In this document: positions 1 through 10,740 of the stretch, in pieces
Layout of the letters: the number at the start of each line of letters is the position of its first letter
Numbering within the stretch: the first letter of the stretch is position 1
Source of the DNA: Trichinella spiralis
Taxonomy: Eukaryota; Nematoda; Enoplea; Trichinellida; Trichinellidae
Direction of reading: 5' to 3'
Assembly (NCBI GenBank): GCA_000181795.3
Contig: CM012954.1
Location: 8,365,258 to 8,429,257 of the forward strand
DNA length: 64,000 nucleotides
Notes under the pieces: model-generated
Databases searched by the model: none
Seen by the model: only the letters and a program-made list of their open reading frames with translations
What the model was told of the DNA's origin: nothing
Made by a program: the position numbers and the translations under genes

Positions 1-583
1 TCCATGACTAATGAACAACAGCAAACGCTGACACAAATACTGACTTTTTCTAAACTAAACCAAATCCTTTTTATAAAATCATAAATTGCTTATTAATTTG
101 AATAGCATAATTTGTTAAAATGTCTCTCACTTTATTTTTCACATTAATGTGACACAGTTCAATTAATCTTCAAAAAATACGCGTGAAGCAAATAATTACA
201 CGACTGCATCACAGAATAGGATTACTGTCAAACTGTAGTACAGTTAAAAAAATGCAAGTTCAAATAACGTTTATGCCAATTCTAATATGAAAATTGTAAT
301 TTCTAGTTTACTTCTTTAATTCTGCATACGTACGTCTCTAATTTTTCAATAATACACCCTAAACCACCATGAAAAAAAACATTTTTACTGAAACAAAAAC
401 AACAACGATCACAAACAAAATTAACAAGCGTTACAAAATAATAAAATCATGTAAAACGGTATAAAAGCTTTTAAAAGCAAACTAATCATTAATTTTTACA
501 CGCATGAATCCAGCATGTGTGTTGAAATTATACACACCCGCATACATCGCTGTACATTTATACATATAGGATGAAAGAGAATG
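1..583. other. AT-rich 3' flank of the PNPLA8-like gene
   Basis: No coding exon, RNA gene or repeat is recognisable here. The stretch should hold the 3' UTR of the leftward-reading phospholipase gene. Confidence 0.5.
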
Positions 584-2467
584 TCATTTAAAAAATTCCA
601 TTAGTTCTTGAAATGGACTTTTTTTCTTGAGCAGCAGCTCGGATGCCGTTTTAATTTTTCTCATATTCTTCCTCAAATAAATCTTAGCATCATACTGCAT
701 TTGCTTTAATCGATGCACGTCACTTTCATCCAAAGAGTATCTCTGCGACATGTACGGATTCAATCTGACATATGTCGATGGATGAACTAAATCTGAAATG
801 GTTCTATGCACCACTGAAACACAAATAAAATCAATTTATTTATTTAGCATAGCACAATTATGAGTACAGTTTAGATTTACTTTCAGTTTCTGTAGCGCTT
901 TCGATAATTTGAGCAATTCGATCGCGTAGTGATGAATAGTCTGTGGTCGGGGAACGTTTGTTATTCACTCTAAAAGATCCATTTCCGATAGAAAGAATGC
1001 ACTGAAAAGGTATATTGGGCCACAAATGTCGACATTCGTGAATACCAACAGCCGTTGGATTATTTGCAATCATTCCACCATCCTTTATTGTTGTTTGTTT
1101 GAAAAGAACATTTTCATGCAAACGCCCAATATTCAACCCACAAATTACATACCTGGTGTAGCAAATTATGCAACCTGCACTCTTGAAAATAACCAGGAGC
1201 TGCTGCGCTAGCTTGAACCGCTTCCCAAAGGCGATACTGACAACTGCCTTCAAAACTGGAACGCAATCCAATGGGATGATTGTAATTTCGAAATACAAAT
1301 GGATACAATCGACCATCACGGGGAACACAGCTTACCAATCCAAGCTGAAAATTTTGTTTTTTAATAATATACAATAGGCAAAAATCGGAGGACTGCTTAC
1401 TTTAGGATGCATTTTTTTGTGAGTTGTTTGAAGAAAAGTTTTCTCGCCCAAAGCTTGCCGTAAGAGTGTTATCCATGTTTCGGTGCTGTAATAAGAATGG
1501 GAACGCACTAGCCCTAAAGAGCCGCTAATTTTGCTTTGTGCAAAAAGTCGCGCAGGAACTAATTCATAAATTGTTCTGCACTCTGCGGCATTCAGTCCCA
1601 AGCCACCAATGAGGGCAACAATAATGGCGCCGGTGCTCACACCGACCATGTAATCGAACAACTCGTGAATTCGGTAGCCCGCACAGGCAGATTCCAACGC
1701 TTCTAATACTTCAAGAGCCATCAAACCTCTACAGAGCATAATATTAAAAACTGAAATAAAAAACTCCTTATATTCCAACCTTGTTCCACCTCCGTCTATG
1801 GAGAGCAATCGAATACCGCTCCCACTTACAGGTTGCACGTGACCCATTAAAGCTAAACATTCAGAAAGCTGTTCTCGAAGCTCTCCACCACAGGTCTTCC
1901 TGTGCCACTGAATTAACAAAGGCGTTACAGTTCTCTAAAATAAACAATTTTTTTAAAAAATCATATACAATTCATACACAACTTTAATACACTCGTGGAA
2001 AATTTGTATATAAAACATTCAAAAATAACTTGAAATAAGTTTTACTTTTAAAACCGAATTTTAATGAAAAAATTTCATACCATTTCGCGAATTGTTCGGC
2101 ATTCAGGAAAAGAATTTAAATGGTGCCGCAAATTGTTAACAACTTCCAGTTGATCGTGAACGGTTTTTGCAATTCCAAGCTGTCTCACAATTTCAAGCGT
2201 TTCTTGAATAATAGTTTCTTTAGAAACATAAGAAGGTGTTGTGTATGCATTTTTCTGAACGCAGATCTTTTTATCCTTTGTATCGGACTGCCAGATAGAA
2301 CCAAGAAAATCATAAATGTAAGACAATGAATAGCCGTAATCGCTGCGCTTCGGTTCGATCGGCTTCGTTAGTTCAAGCTGATTCTGATCATTGCTGGTAA
2401 ATAATCTATGATATTTAAAATTATTTAAAAATCTAATCCAGCGTACTGGCATAAAATTCATCTTCAT
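584..2467 (-). CDS. PNPLA8: Calcium-independent phospholipase A2-gamma (PNPLA8-like patatin)
   Basis: Predicted to hydrolyse phospholipid acyl chains in mitochondria or peroxisomes. Six exons join in frame (2467-2081, 1934-1780, 1728-1401, 1344-1153, 1082-881, 813-584) to give 497 aa. The patatin domain is complete: oxyanion motif DGGGTR across the exon 2/3 join, nucleophile elbow GVSTG in exon 3, and the dyad aspartate in DGGMIANNP in exon 5. The blocks VFRNYNHP, AAPGYF and the C-terminal LDESDVHRLKQ match animal PNPLA8. The N-terminus before the patatin core is only about 145 aa, much shorter than in human PNPLA8 (about 780 aa in total). It begins with an Arg/Lys-rich, acid-free stretch (VRWIRFLNNFKYHRLF) like a mitochondrial presequence. 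The exon 5 acceptor (AATAAAG) is weak. The gene is divergent from RPL26, 510 bp away. An undetected upstream exon could extend the N-terminus. Confidence 0.9.
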
Positions 2468-2977
2468 TCATTTTATGGAATAAAAAGAAATACCATTTTG
2501 AAGAAACAACTGTACTTGAAAGAATAACCGTATAATACTGAGACACAAGTTAGATCAAATATAAACTATGAATATAAGTATTTATACGCAGTAAATATAA
2601 AATTAATTAATCAGCTTTGATAATTTAATTAAAAATTTTAAACTCGTTTAATTAATACATGAATTTTAGATTAAAAATATTCGAATTAAATTGTAGAGCT
2701 TGCAGATTAAATATCAAAATAAAAAATTCTTTATCAAGTCAGGACTATTAAATTAAATTATCTTTTAAGATTTGCAATGCTATTTACGTTATAATGCCAA
2801 AAATTACTTAAAGTATACTACAGTAATTGGTAAAACATTAAACTTAATGATCATAAAGGATACTGTTGTCATGTCACACGAACTTGTAACTTCAATTTTA
2901 TTAATCCTTAATAATTGCGCATACGTTTAAGTTGGACTGTATTTTGAAAATTAAATTTAACGTTACTTTTAGATATA
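2468..2977. promoter_or_regulatory. Divergent intergenic region between PNPLA8 and RPL26
   Basis: This 510-bp AT-rich spacer lies between two head-to-head genes, so it must contain both promoters. TTTTAG ends 5 bp before the RPL26 ATG (2971-2972) and could be a 5' UTR or trans-splice acceptor. No specific factor site is claimed. Confidence 0.5.
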
Positions 2978-3554
2978 ATGAAGTTCAACAAGTTTGTGAG
3001 CAGCTCTCGTAGAAAAAATCGCAAAGCACATTTTACAGCGCCTTCCCATATTCGCCGAAAGATTATGTCCTGTGCGTTAAGCCGTGAACTTCGTCAAAAG
3101 TACAATGTTCGCACATTGCCGGTTCGAAGAGACGACGAAGTTTTGGTACTTTTTTAATTTTCAAAAGTCCTAAAAATGCTAAACAATATTACCAAAGGGA
3201 AAATTGTATTAGGTATGTTCCGGTCATAACAAAGGCAATGTTGGCAAAGTGTTGCGCGTTTATCGGAAAAAATACGTATTACATATTGACAAAATTACAC
3301 GCGAAAAAACGAATGGAGCTACTGTTTACGTTGGCGTTCATCCTTCAAATGTAAGTTTAATGTTTAACAGTTTTTACCACATGAAATGACTTTAGCTTAT
3401 TAAATTATTTACTGATCAGGTAACGATTACGAAGCTGAAGCTGGACAAGGACAGACGTAAAATAGTTGAACGTAAATCAGGCGGACGCAGTTCAGTGATG
3501 GAGAAGTTGAAAGGCAAGCATTCTGAAGGGACAGTACTCATGGATACTCTGTGA
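2978..3554 (+). CDS. RPL26: Ribosomal protein L26 (uL24)
   Basis: Large-subunit ribosomal protein. Three exons (2978-3145, 3213-3350, 3420-3554) encode 146 aa, the normal family length. The N-terminal block [20 protein letters not shown] and the later [18 protein letters not shown] and [21 protein letters not shown] are diagnostic. The KOW loop is one residue shorter than usual ([10 protein letters not shown] against human GHYKGQQIGKV) and is preceded by VCS where most eukaryotes have VVR. The alteration starts at the exon 2 acceptor, but no alternative acceptor I can see restores the missing residue. The start follows a TTTTAG acceptor-like site by 5 bp. It converges with MFSD5, with 170 bp between the stop codons. 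Confidence 0.96.
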
Positions 3555-3573
3555 TGAGCAACAAAATTGTAAA

Positions 3574-3579
3574 AATAAA
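3574..3579 (+). terminator. RPL26 polyadenylation signal
   Basis: AATAAA lies 20 bp after the RPL26 stop codon. Confidence 0.6.
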
Positions 3580-3635
3580 TTTATATGCTTCCATTTCGCA
3601 TTTTGTTTGCTATTCACGGACAGATGATGGTATTA

Positions 3636-3641
3636 TTTATT
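3636..3641 (-). terminator. MFSD5 polyadenylation signal
   Basis: AATAAA on the minus strand lies 84 bp beyond the MFSD5 stop codon, so the RPL26 and MFSD5 transcripts probably end within about 60 bp of each other. Confidence 0.5.
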
Positions 3642-3724
3642 AAGTTCAACAATTGTTTTTTGATCAGTCGACAGACAGTATTAGTGTTGTCATGAGTGAC
3701 GTAGGGTGGTTTAAAAGTTACACT

Positions 3725-6700
3725 TCAAATAGCTGTAGCTTTTTCGTCGCCTACACTGCTGGAGCTCACGATTGACCTGAAAAAAATGAAAATTATATTG
3801 TTTCAAAAAATTTAAATACTCTCTTTTACAAATGTAAAAGATGCTGAAAAATTCCGGCCAGCATGAGAAAGAAAAAACAGCCGACGAATATCCAGGTAAT
3901 GGGCAAATCGAACAGCAGAATGATAACGACTACCAGATTCAGTGGTATACGAAAAATGTTCATCACGGTCGATCTGGCTAAAAGTAAATATAACGAAAGG
4001 CCAGTTAGTCAGTGACCAATGAAAGTAAAATGTATTTTATATTTGAGAACCTTTTTCAGGAACATGGACGCTTCTCATGAAGCTACTGGCTGGCCAGAAC
4101 ACGCCTACACAAATTTCGAATACGGCAAAGCCCATGAACACGAACAAACTGTTCAAGCAGAGAAAAACTGGAAACGTTAGCGATGCAGCAGCGCACAGGA
4201 AAATGTATCTTAAAAAAGAAAAACCAATGAAAGTTGCAAATATTCGAAAATGGTGATTATTCATGAGAAGAACTTCATGAAAAATTCAGGACGCCAAACG
4301 TTGGCCATCAGTTTGAAAACAGACGAACCAATCATAATGCAGATCATAAATGAAGCGAAAACTAAGCCGTGTGGCAGAAAACGATCTTTCGGATCCGGAG
4401 AATTGAGAACAGCAGCGGTCAGTACTGGTGTCCATTCCAGTACAAATGTATACATGCTTCCTTCGAACAACGATTGCACTAGACCAAGATAGGCAACTCG
4501 TTTGTCTACAATTGTTCTGCAGCGTGTTCACCATACAGAATCAATACATGCAAAAAGCATGGGGGAAAGGAAATGAAAATTTTTACTATTTGCGATGATT
4601 TTTACAGCCTGTGTAACTGAATCGCGTAAAGACCAATGTTCATTGCCATAGTTTTCTGACCAAGTGGTCGCCACCAAGATTACCATAATTAAAAGTACAA
4701 CGGCCGATACATCAAACGGGCCTCTGTTTGTAAAGAATGCAATTAATATTTCAATTGTAACAAAAAGAAACTGTAATAATAAATTGAAAACGTACACTAA
4801 ACCAACAACGTCGGCTGCATACTGTGCAATAATGCCAGAAACGATGGCAACAATAGAATTGCCCAATACCACATTTGCAAACACTGCTTTCAAATGTGGT
4901 TCTTCGAAACCTTCCTAAAAAGAGAGGGAGAAGAAAAGGATAACAGGAACAGAAAGAAAAATTGTGAAAATCACCTTGAAACTTTCACAAACTAGCCATG
5001 ATTCGAATGCACTGTACAAAAGTGACGTTGCGATGCCGCCAAGAAACCGACCAATAAGTAAAATCCAGAAATCATCGGAATGCTATAAATAAAAACAATT
5101 TTAAGTGTAAAATTAAAAAAAGAAAACAATACAATTATCGAAATGAAAGTGTTATTCATTTGATTAACAAAAACAAAATTAACTCACTTTCGTTATGCAA
5201 GACAACGCATACAGTATTCCGTATAAAATGCAAATCTTTTTTCTTCCACTAAAATGATGAAATGGAATTCAATTAATCAGAATAATTATTATGGCAAATG
5301 TATCTTTCGTGTGCAAATTTTCAGTCGATTGCTAAATTTGAAATGGAATTCATCTGCAATTGGAAATTCTGTTACTTACTGAAAAGAAAGAACAAATATT
5401 TCACGTTTGAAAAGTGAAGAAAAAGATAAGATAAATTTATTATTATTTTACATAAAAATTTGTCGACGTTAAAACATCAGTATCAGATTTAAATGGATAT
5501 ATAATTATTTAGAGCTTTTTAATTTTCGGTTTCGGATCATTGGAACGTGATTTGGCAACGGTAGGGATGCCGCTTTTGCCAGGCAAATGAATATTGTAAC
5601 ATCGATCAAGCACCGTCAGCACATCCCTCGTTTCCAGTGTACTGCCTCGGCGATGTTTGGTCAATTGACAAGCTTTGGTCAGCACTTGTTCAATAAACTG
5701 GTCCGCTTCTTTCATCAAAGCACGTCGTACGTCTTCATCGAGCACAGCATTCGGATCCACTTGGCGAAGTAAAGCGTCGAAACGGTCGTCATTTATTAAT
5801 GGTAATTTGCTTTCCGATTTCAAATTCGGTAACATGTTGATTCAAATAAAAACCTGCTGTTTTTGAAAATGCAAATTTTCTTATTCAAAAAACCACAACA
5901 ACAAAAGCAAAGCTTTGGAATTGACAGAATGGCAATGCAAGAATCGAAAGCGACGATGCACAACGCTCTGTGCACTGTTATCGTAGAATGCCGTTTATCG
6001 ACGAATAATATGCAATGTCGTATGCTATACACAAGCTAGATGACTCTGAAGACAAAGCTCACCGTCACGTATAGTAAACATAGCTGCTCTTATCAAAACA
6101 GAACAATCAAACAATATGCGGATAATTTTCTACTCCATCTATTTCTACTGTAGATAATTTAAAAATAAAATATTGTTATTTTTCAATGCCACGAAAAAAA
6201 ACGGATCATAAACTGATCACATCACAATGATGATTAAAATTTAAATAAAAATGAAGCATAATGTTAAATCAAATTGCAATATTGAAATCTATGTATGATA
6301 AAATCAACAATAACATGAAAACAACGATTTTTTAGCTATTTTTACACGTAATCTGAAAAGCCATTTCTAATTAGAAACAAACCGTAACTGGAAATGTGAT
6401 ATTAATTGTACCATTCTTTGATCATAAATTTAAAAAATTCTTATTCTGCATTTAAAGTTATTCAAAAATGCAAAAATATTAACATTTCAACGTGCATTAG
6501 TTGTTTTATATTTTAAGATAAAATAAACTTTGAAAAACGTTTTTCTATATCTATATAAGATTTGAAATAAGATTATCAAAATGAAAAAGAAAACAGCAGT
6601 ACATTCGAAATAAATACAACTTGAAAACAAACGACGTTTTCAAAAATATTACAGTATGGTACAGTAAAATCTAAAGCACGAATTAAAAGTTTTTTAATTT

Positions 6701-8206
6701 ATAAAATTAATGGACAATTTACAAATAAATGGCAATCACTTTTAAAGCAAAAGGATAATTTACGAAAGCGAGTCTCAAGTTGGCTTCTTACATCAACTTT
6801 ATTTAATTTTTAAACAACCTGAACTCTTTTCTTCAATCAACAATATTACAACTTATTAGCATTGCATAACACGAGTGTGATATTTACTTATCTATGAAAG
6901 ATGTTAATCAAAGCAGTTTCGTTAGAGAACAGGAAGGGTGATGTTTCATCACCGCATGTTGGCATATACTTTAAAGGTGCTTTAAAATGTTTAAACATTT
7001 GGACATGATAGAACAAAGCTTTAAACAAATAAAATTAAAATTTAAAATTAAACTTAGCCAACAGACAGTAATTCATTTCAGCTACACAAAGTTGTTAGTT
7101 GGACGTACTGTTAGTGCTATCGATCGATCGAAAGCAAAAAAGAAATGGAACAACCAAAACATTGCGCAAGCTGTTGGGAAAAAGTTACCGGAAAAGCGCT
7201 GATGGTCGACAAGAAAATTTACCATGAAAATTGTTTCGTATGCAGTACATGTTCCCGTCCTTTGGACAAATATTTCCAAGTATGATTCATTTTTGTATTA
7301 TTATTTTTCATAAATATAATTTTGTAAAAAAACATTGAAAAATGAAATTAAATAATATTTAGTGTAACGATTTCAAAAATATCTGCAACTTCTGCTACGT
7401 TAAAATGCACAAGCCGAAATGTCAGCGTTGTACGAAAGTTATCAAAGAAGGGCGTTGCATGTTCGCTTCGAAATACTGCTATCATGAAAAATGCTACGCT
7501 TGCACTGACTGTTTAAACTCGCTTCACCAATCAAGGCCATTTTTAGTAAATCAGCAGCTCTACTGTCAAGTATTATTCATTAATTTATTTACTTTATGAT
7601 TATGCTTTTACATATATGTTTGTTTGCTTTTTCAAGAAACACTGGCCAAAAGCGCAGGAAATGGCTGAGTGGAAGAAGCAGAAGTGATAAGCAGTTTATA
7701 AGAAAATGAAATACAATAACCGAATGAATAACCCTATTATTTTTTTATAATTATAAAAATTAATAAATTTATTTTTAAAAAAAGTAAAACTGTATACATT
7801 TTAATATGACTTACAACGTGTCCGCAAAGGCACCAACCACAGTGCCGAAAATCATGCTCGAGCCAAAGCCAACAGCGAAGAGAAGTTCAATTTCATGTTT
7901 TTGCATTCCGTAACTTTGATACAAAGCGTAAACGTGCGGGCCTTGCAGCCAATCTCCAGCTGAATGAAAATATTAATTAATATTGATTATTAATTATTAT
8001 TTTTGACGAAAAATTAAATTCTACGAATAATAAGGTGGGAAAATGGAAATATTACCAACAGCTAACAGATAGACTCGTAAAAATTTCCATTGAAATTTTG
8101 CCAATTCACGACGAATAATCGCAGACTGGCCTTTGAAATCGGACGCGACGTACAAAACGAAACAGACAACGGCCAACAATACGAACGCGACGATGAAATT
8201 CACCAT
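3725..8206 (-). CDS. MFSD5: Molybdate-anion transporter / major facilitator family member MFSD5
   Basis: Multi-pass MFS transporter; animal and algal MFSD5/MOT2 proteins are linked to molybdate uptake. Nine exons join in frame (8206-8056, 7959-7815, 5248-5188, 5082-4975, 4914-4587, 4505-4274, 4208-4051, 3977-3830, 3776-3725) to give 460 aa (human about 450). Recognisable blocks in order: ADWLQGPHVYALYQ-like helix 2, FGRKK loop across the exon 2/3 join, GRFLGGIATSLLYSAFESWL, the SENYG loop, QSLFEGSMYTFVLEWTPVL, FEICVGVFWPASSFMRS and NIFRIPLN. Intron 2 (7814-5249, about 2.6 kb) is far longer than the others and contains TAF12 and a LIM-protein gene. The exon 6 and 7 donors are GTTCTT and GTTCTC. 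A TTTTCAG lies 18 bp upstream of the ATG. The exon 1-2 assignment rests on the family match and on phase continuity across the long intron. Confidence 0.9.
5436..5441 (-). terminator. TAF12 polyadenylation signal inside MFSD5 intron 2
   Basis: AATAAA on the minus strand lies 68 bp past the TAF12 stop and about 190 bp before the next MFSD5 exon. If used, it ends the nested transcript. MFSD5 transcription must read through it. Confidence 0.4.
5509..5835 (-). CDS. TAF12: Transcription initiation factor TFIID subunit 12 (TAF12)
   Basis: Histone-fold subunit shared by TFIID and SAGA; it pairs with TAF4. A single 108-aa open frame carries the complete fold. The signature is LLRQVDPNAVLDEDVRRAL, then ADQFIEQVLTKACQLTKHR, then STLETRDVLTVLDRCYNIHLPG. 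This matches the human segment (VDPNEQLDEDV, ACQLARHRKSSTLEVKDV, WNMWIPG). The protein consists of little else: about 15 residues before the fold and a basic tail (KPKIKKL). The human protein is about 160 aa. The gene lies wholly inside MFSD5 intron 2 on the same strand, so it needs its own promoter or must be cut from a longer transcript. CAG about 23 bp before the ATG could be an acceptor. Confidence 0.92.
   Translation of the reverse strand: MLPNLKSESKLPLINDDRFDALLRQVDPNAVLDEDVRRALMKEADQFIEQVLTKACQLTKHRRGSTLETRDVLTVLDRCYNIHLPGKSGIPTVAKSRSNDPKPKIKKL
5836..7144. other. Non-coding spacer within MFSD5 intron 2
   Basis: AT-rich DNA between the divergently oriented nested genes TAF12 (-) and the LIM-protein gene (+). 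It must hold both their promoters. TTTCAG at 7076-7081, 63 bp before the LIM ATG, may be a 5' UTR acceptor. No other structure seen. Confidence 0.4.
7145..7687 (+). CDS. Two-LIM-domain protein
   Basis: A 130-aa protein that is almost entirely two LIM zinc-binding domains, so probably a protein-protein adaptor. Three exons (7145-7279, 7363-7569, 7637-7687) join without frame change. LIM1 (about residues 7-60) has CASC, HENC, FVCSTC and ICNFC. LIM2 (about 65-118) has CQRC, HEKC, YACTDC and a final CQKH. All zinc ligands are present in both. The last exon adds a short basic tail ending WKKQK. I cannot place it in a named LIM family; such short proteins resemble isolated LIM pairs of the PINCH/FHL/CRIP type. 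It lies inside MFSD5 intron 2 on the opposite strand, so its transcript is antisense to the MFSD5 primary transcript. Confidence 0.85.
7762..7767 (+). terminator. LIM-protein gene polyadenylation signal
   Basis: AATAAA lies 75 bp past the stop codon and 48 bp before the edge of MFSD5 exon 2 (7815), still within the MFSD5 intron. Confidence 0.5.
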
Positions 8207-9441
8207 CTTTTACAAATGACCAATCTGAAAATCCACCTGTGATTGGTTGAATGGACGACGATATGCAAAATTTTCTTTTTATCAGAAAATATTTCAAATT
8301 TTATTGCCAAATTGTTGTGAATATTTTTCACGTGAAATATTAGTATTTTTAGAGGAAAAAAAATGTAATTTTACCATTTAAATATCTACCGATGAAAAAA
8401 ATACTGATATTTCATCAACTGGGTGGGCTTGAATTTCGATTGTAAATAAGTTGGATGTTGGAGAAGTTTTTCATTTGCGTTCACTGAAGCGCCTTTTCTA
8501 TAAAATCAAGGTCACGGACGACCAGTTTTGCTGTTTGAAAATTCGCCCACAACAGACCGACAATGCAAGCCAAATTTTCGACTACTGTTTGTTCAACTTC
8601 AATATTCAAATTTTTATTTCCACTTTCAATGGAATTGAATTTTTTAAGTGGTTCAAATGTCCAAGTAAATACTGCTTTATTTAAATTCATTTATTCTCTT
8701 AACAATGAAAAGTTCCCTTTCGACCGTATGCCCATTTTATTCATACATACAATAAAGCAATTATTATGAAAATCAATAAATTGAAAATTTTTAATTTATC
8801 AATATACACATCTTATTATAATGCTTAAACATCAATTAACTGTTGCATGTTGCATGAAATATTAAAATAAACTTGTTTTTTTCCAAAATTGCTACAAAAG
8901 AACAATTTTCAAGATCATTTTGAAATTAAAATGCGTGAAATTGCATTTTTAATCGTTCTTATTTACAATTTTATTGTTCATCATCAAGATGCGCTAAATA
9001 TTTTTTTCATTGATCAGTTTTTATGCTAATCCGATGATGCAACCTTACATTGCTTAATTGATCTTCCTTTTTCCATTTCAATGGACATATTGAACTGCAG
9101 TTGACTTGTCGTGACACAGTACAAAATCTACGGTACTTGCACTGAATGATACAAACTTGCCCCAATTACGCAACAGTTACATCATCTTCAAAACAACATT
9201 GTATTGTAAATTAATAATAATTTTGTAAATCACTTTTCTAAAATAAATTATATTTACACAAATAACTCACTACTTTGAAATTAATTCAAAATGTAGCCTG
9301 ATTATTATTTTTTGTTCAGTTGAATTCAATTCAATAGTAGACAAGAATATTCGACAGCAAAATTAGCATAATTTCCCACCCAAAAATTAAGCAAGTTTTG
9401 AAAATATCCCCTTTTTAGCAGCTTCAATTCTATTTCAAACA
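8207..9441. other. Divergent intergenic region between MFSD5 and SLC35A
   Basis: About 1.2 kb between head-to-head genes. It is AT-rich except around 8480-8690, where a short minus-strand open frame with fairly protein-like composition is listed separately. TTTTTAG at 9413-9418 lies 23 bp before the SLC35A ATG. Confidence 0.4.
8481..8690 (-). CDS. Possible small uncharacterised protein (69 aa)
   Basis: An open frame from ATG to TGA whose second half (VVENLACIVGLLWANFQTAK, then LVVRDLDFIEKALQ) looks like a real amphipathic helical segment and is more GC-rich than its surroundings. I do not recognise the family. It would lie in tandem upstream of MFSD5, ending 275 bp before that start. It may be a complete small protein, one exon of a larger gene, or chance; I found no phase-matched partner exons. 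Confidence 0.3.
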   Translation of the reverse strand: MNLNKAVFTWTFEPLKKFNSIESGNKNLNIEVEQTVVENLACIVGLLWANFQTAKLVVRDLDFIEKALQ

Positions 9442-10740
9442 ATGAAGTGGCTGAGTTTGATTTTGCTGGTCATTCAAAATACCACTCAGAGTATTTTAAT
9501 CCATTATTCCAAAGTACGACCCAAGGCTGTGAATTATTTGCAGACGTCTGTGGTTTTTTGGTCCGAAATTGTGAAATTGGTCATTTCAATCTGCGCTTTC
9601 AGTTGCGAAGAAAATCAAGGCCCAATAGTGTAAGCATTTGCATTCGAACAATCGTTTGTCTGTAAATTGGAATCAATTTCACATTTCAGTGCGACAAAAA
9701 TCATATGCAACGCCCTTTCCAACACACTGGATACTGTCAAAGTAGGCGGCCTGTCGTTACTGTATACGGTACAAAACAATCTCGTCTTCTACGCCGCCGC
9801 CCATCTTGAACCAAGTCTATTCCAAGTAAATGAAACAAAATTGAATTTTTTTTGTGTTCTAAAACTAAACTTTCCATGCTTCAGGTTTTGCTCCAAGCAA
9901 AGCTTCTGTTCACTGCAATTTTTTCAGTCTGCATTCTGAAAAAGTCGCTCAGCAGACTACAATGGGTAGCACTGCTTCTCTTAACCACAGGTATGGCACT
10001 GGCACAAATTAATCAACATCAATCAGTTCACATTACACAGTCGACTAAACTAGACCACAGTATCCAAGAAATGTGGTTAGGTAAAGTTTGAATTTTTCAA
10101 CAATTTTACTATGAATTTCAATATCTATTTGGTCATTGCGCAACATCCCAGGCACAGCGTCAGTGTTAGGCGCTACAGCGTTATCCGGTTTCTCTGGTGT
10201 TTATTTGGAGAAAATTTTGAAACACACCAAACCGTCTCTGTGGTTGCGCAATGTTCAACTGGCCATTAGCGCAGTGCCAATTTCAGCCATACTGTTGATC
10301 ATGGAACAATCAACCCCGCCCAGAAGGGGTCTGTTCCACGATTATGATTGGCTAGTTGTTTTGCTGATCCTCTGGTTCGCCTCTGGCGGTATTATTGTAG
10401 CTTTAGCTATCAAACATGCCGACAACATACTGAAAGTGTGCAATTCTTCATTCTGCCTTTTCCAAACTTTACAAAATGTAGCTCGATGTTTGTTTTTCAG
10501 GGTTTCGCTAATGCTTTAGCAATTGTTGTCACAAGTCTATGCACAATTTACCTGTTCAACTTCCGACCGAGTCGAGAATTCTGTTTCGGCGTTGTACTGG
10601 TCATACTGTCCATTGGCTTGTACGTTGGCAATTGGTCTGCACAGACCACCACGCCCTCTTATCAAAAAATTGACACAAATTTAGATAATCAATTATCGGA
10701 TGTTGTATGTTTAAAAACGTTCACTGAAGTAAAACATTAA
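9442..10740 (+). CDS. UDP-sugar transporter, SLC35A family (A2/A3-like)
   Basis: Golgi or ER nucleotide-sugar antiporter of the SLC35A family. Five exons (9442-9629, 9690-9825, 9885-10080, 10152-10435, 10501-10740) give 347 aa, with about ten hydrophobic segments. Diagnostic blocks: LLYTVQNNLVFYAAAHLEP, FQVLLQAKLLFTAIFSV, SGFSGVYLEKILKHTKPSLW with WLRNVQL, and KHADNILKGFANALAIV. These match human SLC35A2/A3 (GVYFEKILK, WIRNIQL, KYADNILKGFA). Substrate cannot be read from sequence; UDP-galactose or UDP-N-acetylglucosamine is likeliest. The last exon encodes a hydrophilic cytosolic tail. Its stop codon TAA (10738-10740) overlaps, on the other strand, the stop codon of VTI1A (10737-10739). Confidence 0.92.
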
